From Dallia pectoralis (lineage: Eukaryota; Chordata; Actinopteri; Esociformes; Umbridae), in the NCBI GenBank assembly GCA_029465975.1, contig CM055761.1, positions 495,853 through 559,852 of the forward strand: a stretch of DNA of 64,000 bases. Direction: 5' to 3'. Within the stretch, counting starts at the first letter, position 1. The number at the start of each line of letters is the position of its first letter. The notes beneath the pieces were generated by a model. It was not told the origin of the DNA. It was given only the letters and a program-made list of their open reading frames with translations, and did not search any database. Shown in pieces: positions 46,294 to 58,060 of the stretch. A program made the position numbers and the translations under genes.

Positions 46294-46350
46294 GGAGAAC
46301 AAATCTTGGGGCATTACAGCCAAACTTCCCGACGTTTGAAAATTCCCTAA
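46294..46350 (+). CDS. lhx9: Lhx9-alpha alternative last exon
   Basis: After the acceptor ATTTCTTTCAG the sequence reads GEQILGHYSQTSRRLKIP and a stop, which is the C-terminus I know for the mammalian LHX9 alternative isoform (LHX9-alpha). Joined in phase 0 to exon 4 (VLQ) it yields a 334-residue protein with both LIM domains but a homeodomain cut before helix 3. In mammals this form lacks DNA binding but still engages LIM partners. Conservation of all 18 codons from fish to mammals shows the isoform is under selection. AATAAA at 46,440-46,445 could end its transcript. Confidence 0.93.
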   Translation, partial: GEQILGHYSQTSRRLKIP

Positions 46351-46439
46351 AGTATTAAGAGAAGGGGAAAACATTGATCGGAATTCCTCACCAATGAAGA
46401 CAAAGACAGTATTAGGATAAGATTATAGAATATTGGCAG

Positions 46440-46445
46440 AATAAA
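46440..46445 (+). promoter_or_regulatory. lhx9: Poly(A) signal AATAAA, Lhx9-alpha transcript
   Basis: AATAAA 90 bp after the alpha stop codon. Use is inferred from position. Confidence 0.45.
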
Positions 46446-47635
46446 ATCACATAAACAAAACATGTTTTAGTCAAAAAAATGTACAATAACAAACAATATT
46501 TAAAATGTTTTTCCTTGAATTTTTGAGTCCATGGCGGAGAATACTGTGTGTGATTAGTGATAATATTGTGCTCTTTGTATTGGAATACCATTCACACACA
46601 GTGGAACGGATTTGTATGGTAATGGAGCTGAAATATAGCAGAGCAGCCTTGCAGAAAAGGGGAGATTGAAAGACCGCAGACCTAAAACAACACTAAAGTA
46701 CACACACACACTTATTCTGCACACCAGTCCTTTACCCAACACACCTTCCCTTAACCTCAACAAAACCAGCTTGCTGTATAAAAAATACATTATCATGTGA
46801 CACAAATGTCATTTTGTAAACACATGGCCTCCTTAAAACTCTGCAGCAGGAAGTCCCTCAAACGGGCGGATGTCGACCAATACAGAATTGGCGTTTTGCC
46901 ATCTGGCTGCGCTGAGGAAAAGAGGAAGTAACACAACAAACGATGAAAAAGATTCCCATTCTGCATGCACCTACTCATCTTGTTAACATTATCTTTGAAA
47001 TATTTTGTTTGATGCATTGTATTCATATCATTTGTTGTCGGCTTTAAAATAAACCCTATGAAAATCCAGTTCCTGTTCCTAATGATGCCCGTATAAAGCC
47101 TGTATGGTGGGGAGATGTATGAATGATGATACTTTAAGCTTATTTGAACAGGACATGCATGGCACATGTATGGCAACTAAGGACTAGATAAACAATGCAA
47201 TAATTATTTGTCAGTGTAAATGTTTAAACTGTGTGTCCTAGAATGCGAGTTATTTTAAAATACAAAGCCAATACACTAGGGTAGCATAGCACATGGAACA
47301 GGTCCCTGAAGAGGGCAGTGAATTTTAACTGCTCCCAGGTAGTTGGGTAAATGATATGGTCCCAGTCAGCTGACCTGGTAAAATTAGGGTTGATTATAAT
47401 AACAATTAGCATAAAAAATCTATGCTATTTATTTTAAATTGTTATATCAGACACCAAATGTGGGCAACGTATGTCACTGTACCAATCAGATCTACAATTA
47501 TTAGACTACCTGTATCTCAAAACCATAATGCATGTAGGATTTAGAAAGCCACGTGATTCCACTGACTTGATGGAGTTCCTCTGACAACTGTGCAAATAAA
47601 TGCTGAACATCCATGTTAGATAAAGAGGAGAGGGA
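46446..47635. other. lhx9 downstream flank
   Basis: Unique sequence without recognised genes. Several 60-130 codon minus-strand frames have no family features. Confidence 0.4.
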
Positions 47636-47639
47636 TGAT

Positions 47640-49355
47640 GCGTGGAGGTGGGGGAGGGATGGATGGAGGTGGGGCAGGGATGGATGGAGGTGGAGCAGAG
47701 ATGGATGGAGGTGGAGCAGAGATGGATGGAGGTGGAGCAGAGATGGATGGAGGTGGGGCAGGGATGGATGGAGGTGGAGCAGAGATGGATGGAGGTGGAG
47801 CAGGGATGGATGGAGGTGGAGCAGGGATGGATGGAGGTGGGGCAGAGATGGATGGAGGTGGAGCAGAGATGGATGGAGGTGGAGCAGAGATGGATGGAGG
47901 TGGGGCAGAGATGGGTGGAGGTGGGGCAGGGATGGATGGAGGTGGAGCAGGGATGGGTGGAGGTGGGGCAGGGATGGATAGAGGTGGAGCAGAGATGGAT
48001 GGAGGTGGGGCAGGGATGGATGGAGGTGGGGCAGGGATGGATGGAGGTGGGGCAGGGATGGATAGAGGTGGAGCAGAGATGGATGGAGGTGGAGCAGAGA
48101 TGGATGGAGGTGGGGCAGAGATGGATGGAGGTGGAGCAGAGATGGATGGAGGTGGAGCAGAGATGGATGGAGGTGGAGCAGAGATGGATGGAGGTGGGGC
48201 AGGGATGGATAGAGGTGGAGCAGAGATGGATGGAGGTGGGGCAGGGATGGATGGAGGTGGGGCAGGGATGGATAGAGGTGGAGCAGAGATGGATGGAGGT
48301 GGAGCAGAGATGGATGGAGGTGGGGCAGGGATGGATAGAGGTGGAGCAGAGATGGATGGAGGTGGAGCAGAGATGGATGGAGGTGGAGCAGAGATGGATG
48401 GAGGTGGGGCAGAGATGGGTGGAGGTGGGGCAGGGATGGATGGAGGTGGAGCAGGGATGGGTGGAGGTGGGGCAGGGATGGATGGAGGTGGGGCAGGGAT
48501 GGATGGAGGTGGGGCAGGGATGGATGGAGGTGGAGCAGAGATGGATGGAGGTGGGGCAGGGATGGGTGGAGGTGGAGCAGAGATGGATGGAGGTGGAGCA
48601 GAGATGGATGGAGGTGGGGCAGAGATGGATGGAGGTGGAGCAGAGATGGATGGAGGTGGAGCAGAGATGGATGGAGGTGGAGCAGAGATGGATAGAGGTG
48701 GAGCAGAGATGGATGGAGGTGGGGCAGGGATGGATGGAGGTGGGGCAGGGATGGATGGAGGTGGAGCAGAGATGGATGGAGGTGGGGCAGGGATGGGTGG
48801 AGGTGGAGCAGAGATGGATGGAGGTGGAGCAGAGATGGATGGAGGTGGGGCAGAGATGGATGGAGGTGGAGCAGAGATGGATGGAGGTGGAGCAGAGATG
48901 GATGGAGGTGGAGCAGAGATGGATGGAGGTGGAGCAGAGATGGATGGAGGTGGAGCAGAGATGGATGGAGGTGGAGCAGAGATGGATGGAGGTGGGGCAG
49001 AGATGGATGGAGGTGGAGCAGAGATGGATGGAGGTGGAGCAGGGATGGATGGAGGTGGAGCAGAGATGGATGGAGGTGGAGCAGAGATGGGTGGAGGTGG
49101 GGCAGGGATGGATGGAGGTGGAGCAGAGATGGATGGAGGTGGAGCAGAGATGGGTGGAGGTGGAGCAGAGATGGATGGAGGTGGAGCAGGGATGGATGGA
49201 GGTGGAGCAGAGATGGATGGAGGTGGGGCAGAGATGGATGGAGGTGGAGCAGAGATGGATGGAGGTGGGGCAGGGATGGATAGAGGTGGAGCAGAGATGG
49301 ATGGAGGTGGAGCAGGGATGGATGGAGGTGGGGCAGGGATGGATGGAGGTGGGGC
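47640..49355. repeat. 21-bp minisatellite, about 81 copies
   Basis: The unit is GGATGGAGGTGGAGCAGAGAT, about 1.7 kb in total. Transitions (GAGCA/GGGCA, AGAGAT/AGGGAT, GGATGG/GGGTGG/GGATAG) distribute in recurring strings, e.g. near 47,830-47,990 and 48,370-48,470, which shows block duplications. The 21-bp period and absence of stop triplets leave frames of 587, 596 and 619 codons open on both strands; none is a gene by composition. Confidence 0.96.
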
Positions 49356-49685
49356 TAAATCTCACTGGGGTGCCGGTCGTGCTGTTATTCCTGTGTAGGC
49401 GATGGAGGGTTTACAGCAGCGCTGGAAAATAACCCAAACTAACTGTGTTAGCCCTCTTCTATTTAACAGATTCTGGACATCATCACAGTGTACATGCTGA
49501 CTGACAAAAATGTGAGATGAGAAAGATGTTTGTTACTGGAATGCTATTTATCGTTATAATTAGTGTGTGTGCATGCATTTTTGTTTGACAAATAAAAGAC
49601 ATGTTCATTTCAGGATAAGCTGTTGACTAGACATGTCAGTTGTAAAGTTTAAAGAATACATCCAATCATTGCAGATCATTGAGCA
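49356..49685. other. Unique spacer
   Basis: No gene is recognised. Confidence 0.4.
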
Positions 49686-49689
49686 GACT

Positions 49690-49893
49690 GCCAGAGAAAC
49701 CACACTGTACATCTGCCAGAGATACCACACTGTACATCTGCCAGAGATACCACACTGTACATCTGCCAGAGATACCACACTGTACATCTGCCAGAGATAC
49801 CACACAGTACATCTGCCAGAGATACCACACTGTACATCTGCCAGAGATACCACACTGTACATCTGCCAGAGATACCACACAGTACATCTGCAA
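49690..49893. repeat. 25-bp minisatellite, 8 copies
   Basis: The unit is CATCTGCCAGAGATACCACA plus CTGTA, nearly perfect. Confidence 0.94.
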
Positions 49894-50084
49894 GTAGAAT
49901 ATCTAATGCACTCTCAATTATGATTTTTTAAAAATGTTTTTATTTATTTAAAACTATATTTGATGCTTTTGTGTGACTTTTGAATGTTTCCTTAATGCAA
50001 GAGAATATAGTTTTGGTTTTGTGTGAGATGTCTGGGGATTTGTCAATATGAGGTAAATTTCAAGAAGGATACGTAACCTTGTAG

Positions 50085-50270
50085 ATACAATATGTGTAAA
50101 TACAATATGTGTAACAATATGTGTAAATACTGTATAAGGTACAATATGAGTAAATACAATGTGTAAACACTGTATACAGTACAATATGTGTAAATACAAT
50201 ATGTGTAAATACTGTATGTGTAAATACTGTACAGTACACTGTGTAAATACAATATGTGTAAATACTGTAT
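50085..50270. repeat. AATATGTGTAAATAC short tandem array
   Basis: Irregular 14-16-bp units AATATGTGTAAATAC and TGTATACAGTAC, about 12 copies. Confidence 0.85.
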
Positions 50271-51654
50271 TGACCTTGCTTTGTTTTAGATTTGTTAGCT
50301 TGGTGTGTATTATTTTTATTCTGTCAACAATCAGCATTATTGAATTTGTAAAGATGAAAAAATTATAAAGATTAAAAAGATTATGTAATGATTGATAATA
50401 TTTCATTAGATATGTTGCATGTTTTGATGTACGTAGTTGATTATGCAATTATCTACCAATTAACAACATTTAAGATGGATGGATTAACAAAGTTGAAAAG
50501 CTCACTAATAAAAATATTATCAACTTTGTACATTTTAGAAAACAAACCTTTTTGTGCATATGAAAAACATTTGATTTAATTTCAGATCACTAAAACATAA
50601 CTTTATGAACATTCAGTTGCTTTACATTTACAACTTTAAACTTTTTTGTGACAATAGGTAGCAATTATACCTAAACCAATTGATAAGGAAAAAACTCAAG
50701 TTTAAACATTACACACATTGCCTGGCAGTTCATCTGGTTATCAAATACATACCTATAAATTGTTATGGGATGACAGAGGCCCCAACTGGTCTCATGGATA
50801 CAGAAGTTTTACTCTGCTTCCCTCTATTCTCTATACAGTACCTCTATACCTCCTGGACACACTGCTCTCTTCTGATCTCTCCATATGCTGTAAAGTGTGA
50901 TCTCAATCACAGCGGTTTAGACTGCAGAGACGACTGCACACTGCTGCCGTAGCAACCCCACACCGTCAGGAGAAAAACTACAGAGAACGCAACTGGAACA
51001 TGATTTTTATCTGTTAAATATATGATGCCTGTGGCTCTATCAAGGTGACATATACACAGAAGATCAGGGAACAATGAAAGTTGATAATTGAAGACATAGT
51101 GTTCTACACCATTTAGAAAAAAATGTGTTTAAATTGATTTGAACCCAACTAGAATAAAATCTTGTTTTACGCCAAACATTTGAACATATTTAGATATCAT
51201 TGGTAACAATTTCAATAATGTATTATTCCAAACATAAACAAACAATATATTGGACTTATATTGAAATTATTCTTATAAAGTAATTTGCACCCCAATGACA
51301 TTGTGGAGCTTATAAGAATTTAAATAAAAGTTACCCATATCTTCAACAATGTTTAAAGTGAGAACGAGAATATTGTATCTTAAAATGATTGAGACAAACA
51401 TATCTTATCTCATTTCAGACATTTTGCAAAAAATATGCCCCCCTACCTACAGACACCTAAAAACTGGCAGATGGGGAAAAATGTAAAAAGATGATAATCT
51501 ATACAAAATACTTCTCAGCTAAAAAAACAATATCGGTAAGAGAAAAAACAAGTTTTCCATTGGATTAACACACATCAGGGGTGTATGCCATTTTTATAAC
51601 AATGGAAATCCAGCACCATTAATAAACAGATTTCCACCACAAAAACCGCGAGAC
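50271..51654. other. Unique AT-rich spacer
   Basis: No gene is recognised. The 90-codon frame at 50,680-50,952 has no family features. Confidence 0.4.
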
Positions 51655-51785
51655 GTGTGTGTGTGTGTAGTGTGCGTGCGCGTGTGTGTGCGTACTGCGT
51701 GTGCGTATACTGCGTGTGTATAGTGCGTTTGTGTAGTGCGTGTGTGTTGTGCGTGTGTGTAGTGCTGTGCATAGTGTGTGTTACA
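51655..51785. repeat. GTGTGTAGTGC / GTGCGT array
   Basis: Imperfect alternation of (GT)n with AGTGCGT and TACTGCGT. Confidence 0.8.
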
Positions 51786-52159
51786 TTGCGTTTCATCGGG
51801 CCATCTAATTATTCCCTCAGAAACCTGAAATTTGAAGATACAAAAGAGCGTCCCTATCTGTCACTGAGTGTCATTGATGTTATTGAAAAAACATGTGGGT
51901 GCAGAGAAACCCAATATAACTCCATACTATTACACTCCACACAGCATTATTCACCAACACAATTGACAAATTTCCCTGAGACATTTCTTTTAATCTTCAA
52001 CTGTTGTTCAAGAAAAGAAAAAAACCTACACTCCAGGCTTTCCCCTTTTCCATATTTGCGAGAAGGTTAACAAAAAGGCTATTGAAGCAGGAGGAAAAAA
52101 TACAATTCCACGTAACTTGTTGATTATTAACAATGGCGAGAGAAATACTTGTGTATGTG

Positions 52160-52300
52160 TTAGATAGAATGTTAGGTAGTGTTAGGTAAATGGTAGTATT
52201 AGGTAATGTTAGGTAGTTTTAGGCAGTATTAGGTAATGTTAGGTAGTATTACGTAGTATTAGGTAGTGTTAGGTAGTGTTAGGTAGTATTATGTAGTATT
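52160..52300. repeat. TTAGGTAGT 10-bp array
   Basis: About 12 degenerate units TAGTGTTAGG or TAGTATTAGG. It contains TTAGG, but this is not a vertebrate telomere (TTAGGG) array. Confidence 0.85.
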
Positions 52301-53055
52301 TGGGTTGTGAAGTAAAAAAAAGCTAGCCTAAGTCTAGGCTAGTCTAGGTAATAAGTGTTACTCATTTTCATTGGAAGCCCGTTGTGGGAGTGTTGGAAAA
52401 AAGGGTGTGTTTCTATGTGAAAGGAAGATTGACTAATGTGTGCTTGTGTGGGTGTCTTTGCCGTCTCCAGTGATGAGATAACTATTAATTTAGAATATCA
52501 TAATATTATTCTAAACTGGGTTAAGCTGTTCTAAGAGCAGAATTAACTGTGGCCAACCTACAAATCTCTAGTAAGACCGGAATTTACTCCTGGAATAAAA
52601 ATGGAGTTTAACTGCCAATGCTCATAAATTCAGTCATGTATATACATTACTAGAGTGGTTATGACACAATCCCTTAAAGTCCTAAAAGTAGACCGAATGG
52701 CAGCTATTTAAGCAGTACAGGGAGTAGCCTACAATTTCAATTAAAAGGTCTAAGTATTTTAAGCCTAAACTATTGTAATATTGAAACTACAGTTTATATG
52801 GGTTTCATACCAGTTCTCCCAATTATTGTCAAGAGACCAACAATTATTGTTTTCTTGTGCGTGTTAATATATTATACCAAATGAGTAGGCTTACCTGTTG
52901 CATTTACAACAAGCGCTCCTATCATCAACAATTTTTGGACATATTCTACATTTGACGCCTGTTTTCTACTTTTAAATACTTTTAAATATCACATGTGTAA
53001 AGATAAAAGCAACCCGGTAGTGTCCTGCGAGCTGTGGCATTTGACAGCTGCCATC
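52301..53055. other. Unique spacer upstream of the 53.3-kb exon candidate
   Basis: No gene is recognised. Confidence 0.4.
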
Positions 53056-53061
53056 AAGTGT

Positions 53062-53369
53062 TTGACGTTGACCACGCCCCTAACTCCGTGGTTGACCACG
53101 CCCCTAACTCCGGGGATCCTGGGTTGTTTACATTACTGCCACGGGTCAGGAATAGTTACGACCGACACATATTATATTATACATATTAATAATATTATAT
53201 TAACTTAAGTAACAGTTCGTGTCTGAACAGTTATAGGGAAACTGAGGGAAAGTGCCGCGTAAACAGACCGTCGACAACTCGGCTGTTTGAGGAGTGGAAA
53301 ATAAAACCCCAAACTTAGCGACAACAACCGCCATCAGCGCGCGACGACACAGCGGAGCTCCACTTCCTG
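53062..53369 (+). promoter_or_regulatory. Candidate promoter and noncoding first exon (possibly nek7)
   Basis: A 23-bp duplication places two KLF/Sp-type CCACGCCCC boxes at about 53,073-53,106. A locally GC/CpG-rich stretch follows (GTCGACAACTCGG, CAGCGCGCGACGACACAGCG) and ends in CCACTTCCTG|GTAAGA, a good donor with an ETS site at the exon edge. No long coding frame starts here, so it would be a 5' UTR exon. In vertebrates NEK7 follows LHX9 on the same strand and has a noncoding first exon, so nek7 is the best guess by synteny. No NEK7 coding exon was found to the right. Confidence 0.4.
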
Positions 53370-53378
53370 GTAAGAATG

Positions 53379-53852
53379 AGCATGCAAGCTAATGCTAACC
53401 ACATCTAGTTCCCAGCTTCCATACAACTACACGTGTAGCATGCAAGCTAACCACATCTAGTTCCCAGCTTCCATACAACTACACGTGTAGCATGCAAGCT
53501 AACCACATCTAGTTCCCAGCTTCCATACAACTACACGTGTAGCATGCAAGCTAACCACATCTAGTTCCCAGCTTCCATACAACTACACGTGTAGCATGCA
53601 AGCTAACCACATCTAGTTCCCAGCTTCCATACAACTACACGTGTAGCATGCAAGCTAACCACATCTAGTTCCCAGCTTCCATACAACTACACGTGTAGCA
53701 TGCAAGCTAACCACATCTAGTTCCCAGCTTCCATACAACTACACGTGTAGCATGCAAGCTAACCACATCTAGTTCCCAGCTTCCATACAACTACACGTGT
53801 AGCATGCAAGCTAACCACATCTAGTTCCCAGCTTCCATACAACTACACGTGG
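53379..53852. repeat. 52-bp minisatellite, 9 copies, next to the donor at 53,370
   Basis: The unit is GCATGCAAGCTAACCACATC plus TAGTTCCCAGCTTCCATACA and ACTACACGTGTA. The first copy carries an extra AATGCT. Units contain a CACGTG E-box each, and begin 9 bp inside the putative intron. Confidence 0.95.
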
Positions 53853-54530
53853 AAGTTAGCAGACTAGCAAACACTAAGTGAACGTATGTGGTAACAACCA
53901 AGTAAAACAGAAGCAGTACTACTGTAGTTTACTTCTCATGTTGTGGGTTTTTCTGTTTTCTCCATTTAGCGCGTTGCTAAGGTATTTTCTGTCTAACGAT
54001 AGCTACAGTGGCTATTAATGTAGGTCCTGTCCCACACGTTTTTGCTATCTATATCCTAATATATATCTACTATATTTAATATCCACTGTAATACTATATC
54101 TATATCGCAAGCTAAACCCCATAAGTTACGTTGTCTTGTCAGTAAATTGTTTAGCGAACGTCTTGTCAAATATTTGTGCTTTTCCAAACGTTTTCTCTTT
54201 GCCTGCGCTGGGTATCTCAGGAGTTTAATTTCTCTGGTCTGACGTCAGTATGGAAATATAGGGTTAGTTTTATTCCTTAGAACAGTGACCATATATGTAC
54301 CTGTGCTGACACTTGATATGTACCTGCATGTTGTAGTGCATAAATGTGAGCATTTTAACATATTCAGTGGCCAGTCTTTATTGCTTATAGACATGTTATG
54401 GCCACCTCTACTGAACACCCTTTCTGAAGACACGTTTGGACTTTCTGTCCACTTTTGCAACCATTTATATTTCCTGTTTAAGGCCTTCAGAAGAAAGATT
54501 ACTGATGCTCTTGATCCTGCGAGGGGTTAA
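53853..54530. other. Unique spacer
   Basis: No gene is recognised. Confidence 0.4.
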
Positions 54531-55100
54531 AAAGCAATTTCTAAGCAATTAAAGGTACATAAATCCACTGTCTGGCAGATAATCTACAGATGGCCAAAGT
54601 TCAAGACCACTAGCAACTTTCATAGGGTTGGTCGTTCTACCAAATTCAGCCAATGAATTGACTAGAACATTTTCAAGAAGCAGAACCCCAGGGTGACATC
54701 AGGCAATGTACAGGTCTCTCTTGCAAATGCAATGTCAAAGTGCACAAGTCAAATGTTAGAGACTGCAGAAACATGGCCTGCGCAGAAAGGAAGGAGTCTA
54801 CACTTTAAAAATAAGATCAATACACAAGTAACTTTTGCCAGACTACACCTGGGTAAAGACCTCCTGGAAATAACTTCTGACAGATGAGTCAAAGATGGAG
54901 TTGTTTGGCCACACTGCCAGACGCCATGTTTGTTGAAAGCAAAACATTGTGTTTGAACAATGCGATGGGAGGACTCGAAGCAGACTGCATTCAAGAAAGC
55001 CAACAGCCAAACATGAAACAGCTGAAAAAGTACTCTAAAGAACAGTGTCCAAATATGTTAAAAAAGAAGACTACTTTCCCAGGAGATAGTGTACTTTAGT
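54530..55100 (+). mobile_element. Tc1-family transposase relic D
   Basis: The plus-strand fragments follow Tc1 order: ISKQLKVHKSTVWQIIYRW (first helix-turn-helix) near 54,540-54,600, HRVGRSTKFS (GRP-like linker) at about 54,620-54,650, then TDESKMELFGHTARRHVC near 54,880-54,940, which includes the first catalytic Asp region. Frameshifts and stops separate the pieces, and the second half of the DDE domain is unrecognisable. Confidence 0.75.
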
Positions 55101-56770
55101 TGGTACTGTAGTTGGTGTGGTTATTGAAGACTTACTGTGGTTAGAAGTGGTCTTTACAGATTAAGCCTAAAACGATATCCTTTTCACTGGGTCGCTCAAA
55201 ATGACACATGCTTCTTCAAGACCTGTGTAATCTGAGTTGCAGTTGGCCAGTTTAGCCAGATCACCGTATTTTGTTATACTAGATTGAAAATGATAAGCTC
55301 ACCTCACTGCTCATGCTGCCATTGTGTTTACAGCCCATTGGCTCCCAGCTTCATTACAGAACATAGACACAGATGATCCAGGACTGATCAAACGCTGTCA
55401 CATTATCCCATTTACCTAATTGCTATTCATCTCCCGGTTGCCACTTCCTCTTTCTGTCAAAGACAACAAGCATTTCACTCACTCAACATCAACCAGGTGA
55501 TGGGGGATCAGCTAACGGCCTTGTTCTCTGACGTACAGTATCAATGATCCTGTCAGAAACCTGATCTGTGATCAGTCAGTGTTAACCAAAAGATGGATCA
55601 AACATGCGTTAACGTGTTGTAGCGTTTAGGCAGGGCCGCCTGCCAGTAACCCTGTTTCTGATTGCTGATGAGATGTGAATTGTTTTAGACATGCTTCTGC
55701 ATTTCATGTTGTTTTATGTTTGGCATCATAACAGTTTCTTTCATTGGTGTAATGCTCTTAGAGGTCTTCAGTCATTCTTTAAATCTGTGATTTTGAGATG
55801 TTTTATTGAAAACATTTTTGATATGGCTGCGCTACAGTCACCTTTGTGGAGAAATCCAGAAATCACTACCTGCTTCACCTCTATTGTGAGAATTCTGTTA
55901 TTCAGCACTGAGGAATTTACCAAATATTTCAGTTCTGTGACTGTTTCCTTTGGTAGTAGAGCAGCCAAACTCCAGTATCGTGTTCAAGATGGCATGAGAC
56001 GTTTGTCATCTGACCACTTTTACAGTCCTTGTGCCCCTAGGGATTTTACAAAGAACAAATTTTTTTGTTGTGTTTTTGTATTTTTTATATCTCAAAGCAC
56101 GTTTGACTAAGGAAGCCCCCGAGGCTGTTTTTTGAGCTACATTAAATTCTGCCTTTTGAATGATGTCAAAGCATTTCCACAGCGCCTCTGCATAGGCTAC
56201 CATACTGAGGCGTATGTACAATGTTTATGTTGCTTTCTTAAACAGTATGCTAGCTTAAAGGGGAAATTCACTCACATAACCCAGCAAGGGTTTGAGCACT
56301 GGTTCAGCTAACTGTCTGTGTTCCTTATTCCTCTGTGTGCTCGTCTCTCTCGCCTCTCTTTCGTACTGTCATAACAATAATAAATAAATATATCCCGTCA
56401 AAAAGAAAAATCAACCAAGAAACACCAAAATCAGCTTCTCCAAAGTCATATCTTGATATTTTGTGTGGTTCTAAGATTACCGTATGCTGTGTTTTATCTC
56501 TTCAAACAACTAGGCTGTCAATATTTCTCCTATCTGAGGAACAGTCTCTACTATTGTCTCGTTTCTTTCTTACGAGGGTCACTGATGTTCACAGATTCAA
56601 ATATCCTTCGAGGATGCCTCCCGGCGCTTGGTTTGATATGAAAGTGCAACATTTTCTAAAACATTGATCCTTTTATCATCAAGGTCTTCTGTGCTCTGAG
56701 GGAAGACCGACTACAAAGATGTGTAACAACTAAACTATTGACCTATGACCCTGTATGAAATCAGTGTAAC
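55101..56770. other. Unique spacer
   Basis: No gene is supported. The 139-codon plus frame at 55,691-56,110 includes MAALQSPLW, a chance echo of a NEK7 peptide. Confidence 0.4.
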
Positions 56771-56776
56771 GGTAGA

Positions 56777-56965
56777 AGGATCCTGAGTTAGTGTGGTCAT
56801 AGCGCAGGCTATCAGCTTCTTACATGATCCTGAGTTAGCCTGCGCTATGACCACAATATCAGCTTCTTACATGATCCTGAGTTAGCCTGTGCTATGACCA
56901 CAATATCAGCTTCTTACATGATCCTGAGTTAGCCTGTGCTATGACTACAATATCAGCTTCTTAGT
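56777..56965. repeat. 47-bp repeat, 4 copies, first with an inverted core
   Basis: The units share GATCCTGAGTTAG at the left and ATCAGCTTCTTACAT at the right. In copies 2-4 the core is AGCCTGCGCTATGACCACAA (or GTGCTATGA). In copy 1 the core reads GTGTGGTCATAGCGCAGGCT, the reverse complement of the others. Confidence 0.88.
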
Positions 56966-57892
56966 CTGTGAATCTGAAAAAGTCTAAGGAGACTGCCTGA
57001 CGATACACATGCATAAACCTGCGTGCTATTTCTGATTAGTCAATCTTGTTTCAGCAGGGGTGTGGCCTGATGCATACACAGTATGGCTTCTAGTTAACTT
57101 TTGTAGTGACACAGTGTTAAATATCAGGAGTGGTCAGGCTGGTCGAGCGTGTATTTTAGTCTTAATTCCGTGTTGAAATAAGGCAGAGCATTAATACATT
57201 TAGCTAGAGCCGTCAGCATTCCTCTATAGTTTGGTCCATATAGTTTTACTGGACATTTGTTTTATATGTATACCGATTGACACATTTGGTCTTATACATT
57301 TGTTTGCTAGTGCATTGCCCATGGTCAATAGACAGACCTAGCTCATCTTGTGGAGGTGGCACTGCTCTGACACGGTCTGTCGTCTGACGCGGTCTGTTGT
57401 CTGAGCTGCTGCTTAAGCCTCGTTGGCACATTGTGAATTGTGTTGGAACAGAACGCTCAGAAGCACTAAGTGCCTCTATTGGATATTGTGTAGTCTCCCT
57501 TCCATTTGCCATCTCTTTTGATTATCCGTACACACAAACAACAAGTCCCCGAGGATACACATTCACTTCATGGTGTAATTACAAGACGCTACGTGCCGCC
57601 GTACACAGGGCAGCAGTGACAGCGACAGTATGCATTTGTCAGCACGAGATGAGACAAAAGCAGAATGAGTTTGCACTTTGCATTGCAAAAGGAAAATAAA
57701 GAGTACAGCGTATCATTCTGCCCAGGACTGAAGAATATCTGGTGCTATGGTTTGTTCCAACCTCATTGAAAACAGGATTTATAGCATAAGAGGGCAGATT
57801 GGCTACTATGTGCGTGTGTTAATGTCTGTCTGTCTGTTTCACTTCCTTCTGCTACTGTTAGACACAGAGGTGCTCTTCTGGCCATTGTGAGT

Positions 57893-58060
57893 TTCAGTGT
57901 TGGCAAGAACATGGCGCTTTTAACACCAACGCTATGGGTTTACTTCCTGTTCGGGGCCATTATGAAAAAGTAGGGAAAAAATGTCACATTACTGCTGTAA
58001 GTCGTCACAGGCGTCTGCATTATCACTTAAAAGTTGACATTGTAAAATCTGAACTCCTTA
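57893..58060 (+). mobile_element. Degenerate tRNA-derived SINE
   Basis: GAACATGGCGCTTTTAACAC resembles the head (GAACATGGCGCTAGCAACAC) of a common teleost/salmonid SINE. Downstream come a B-box-like TATGGGTTTACTTCCTG and a tail CTGTAAGTCGTCACAGGCG, standing for CTGTAAGTCGCTCTGGATAA. It is old and interrupted. Confidence 0.65.

Noticed and set aside
47635..49432. 587-619-codon open frames
   Set aside because: Products of a 21-bp tandem repeat without stop triplets, on both strands; no start context, domain or codon bias supports a gene.
52160..52300. Interstitial telomeric repeat
   Set aside because: Units are TTAGGTAGT-like with a 10-bp period, not TTAGGG.
55691..56110. Frame containing MAALQSPLW, echoing a NEK7 kinase peptide
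   Set aside because: Only about eight residues match. Flanking residues have no kinase motifs, and no splice-site-bounded NEK7 exon can be built around it, so chance similarity is likely.
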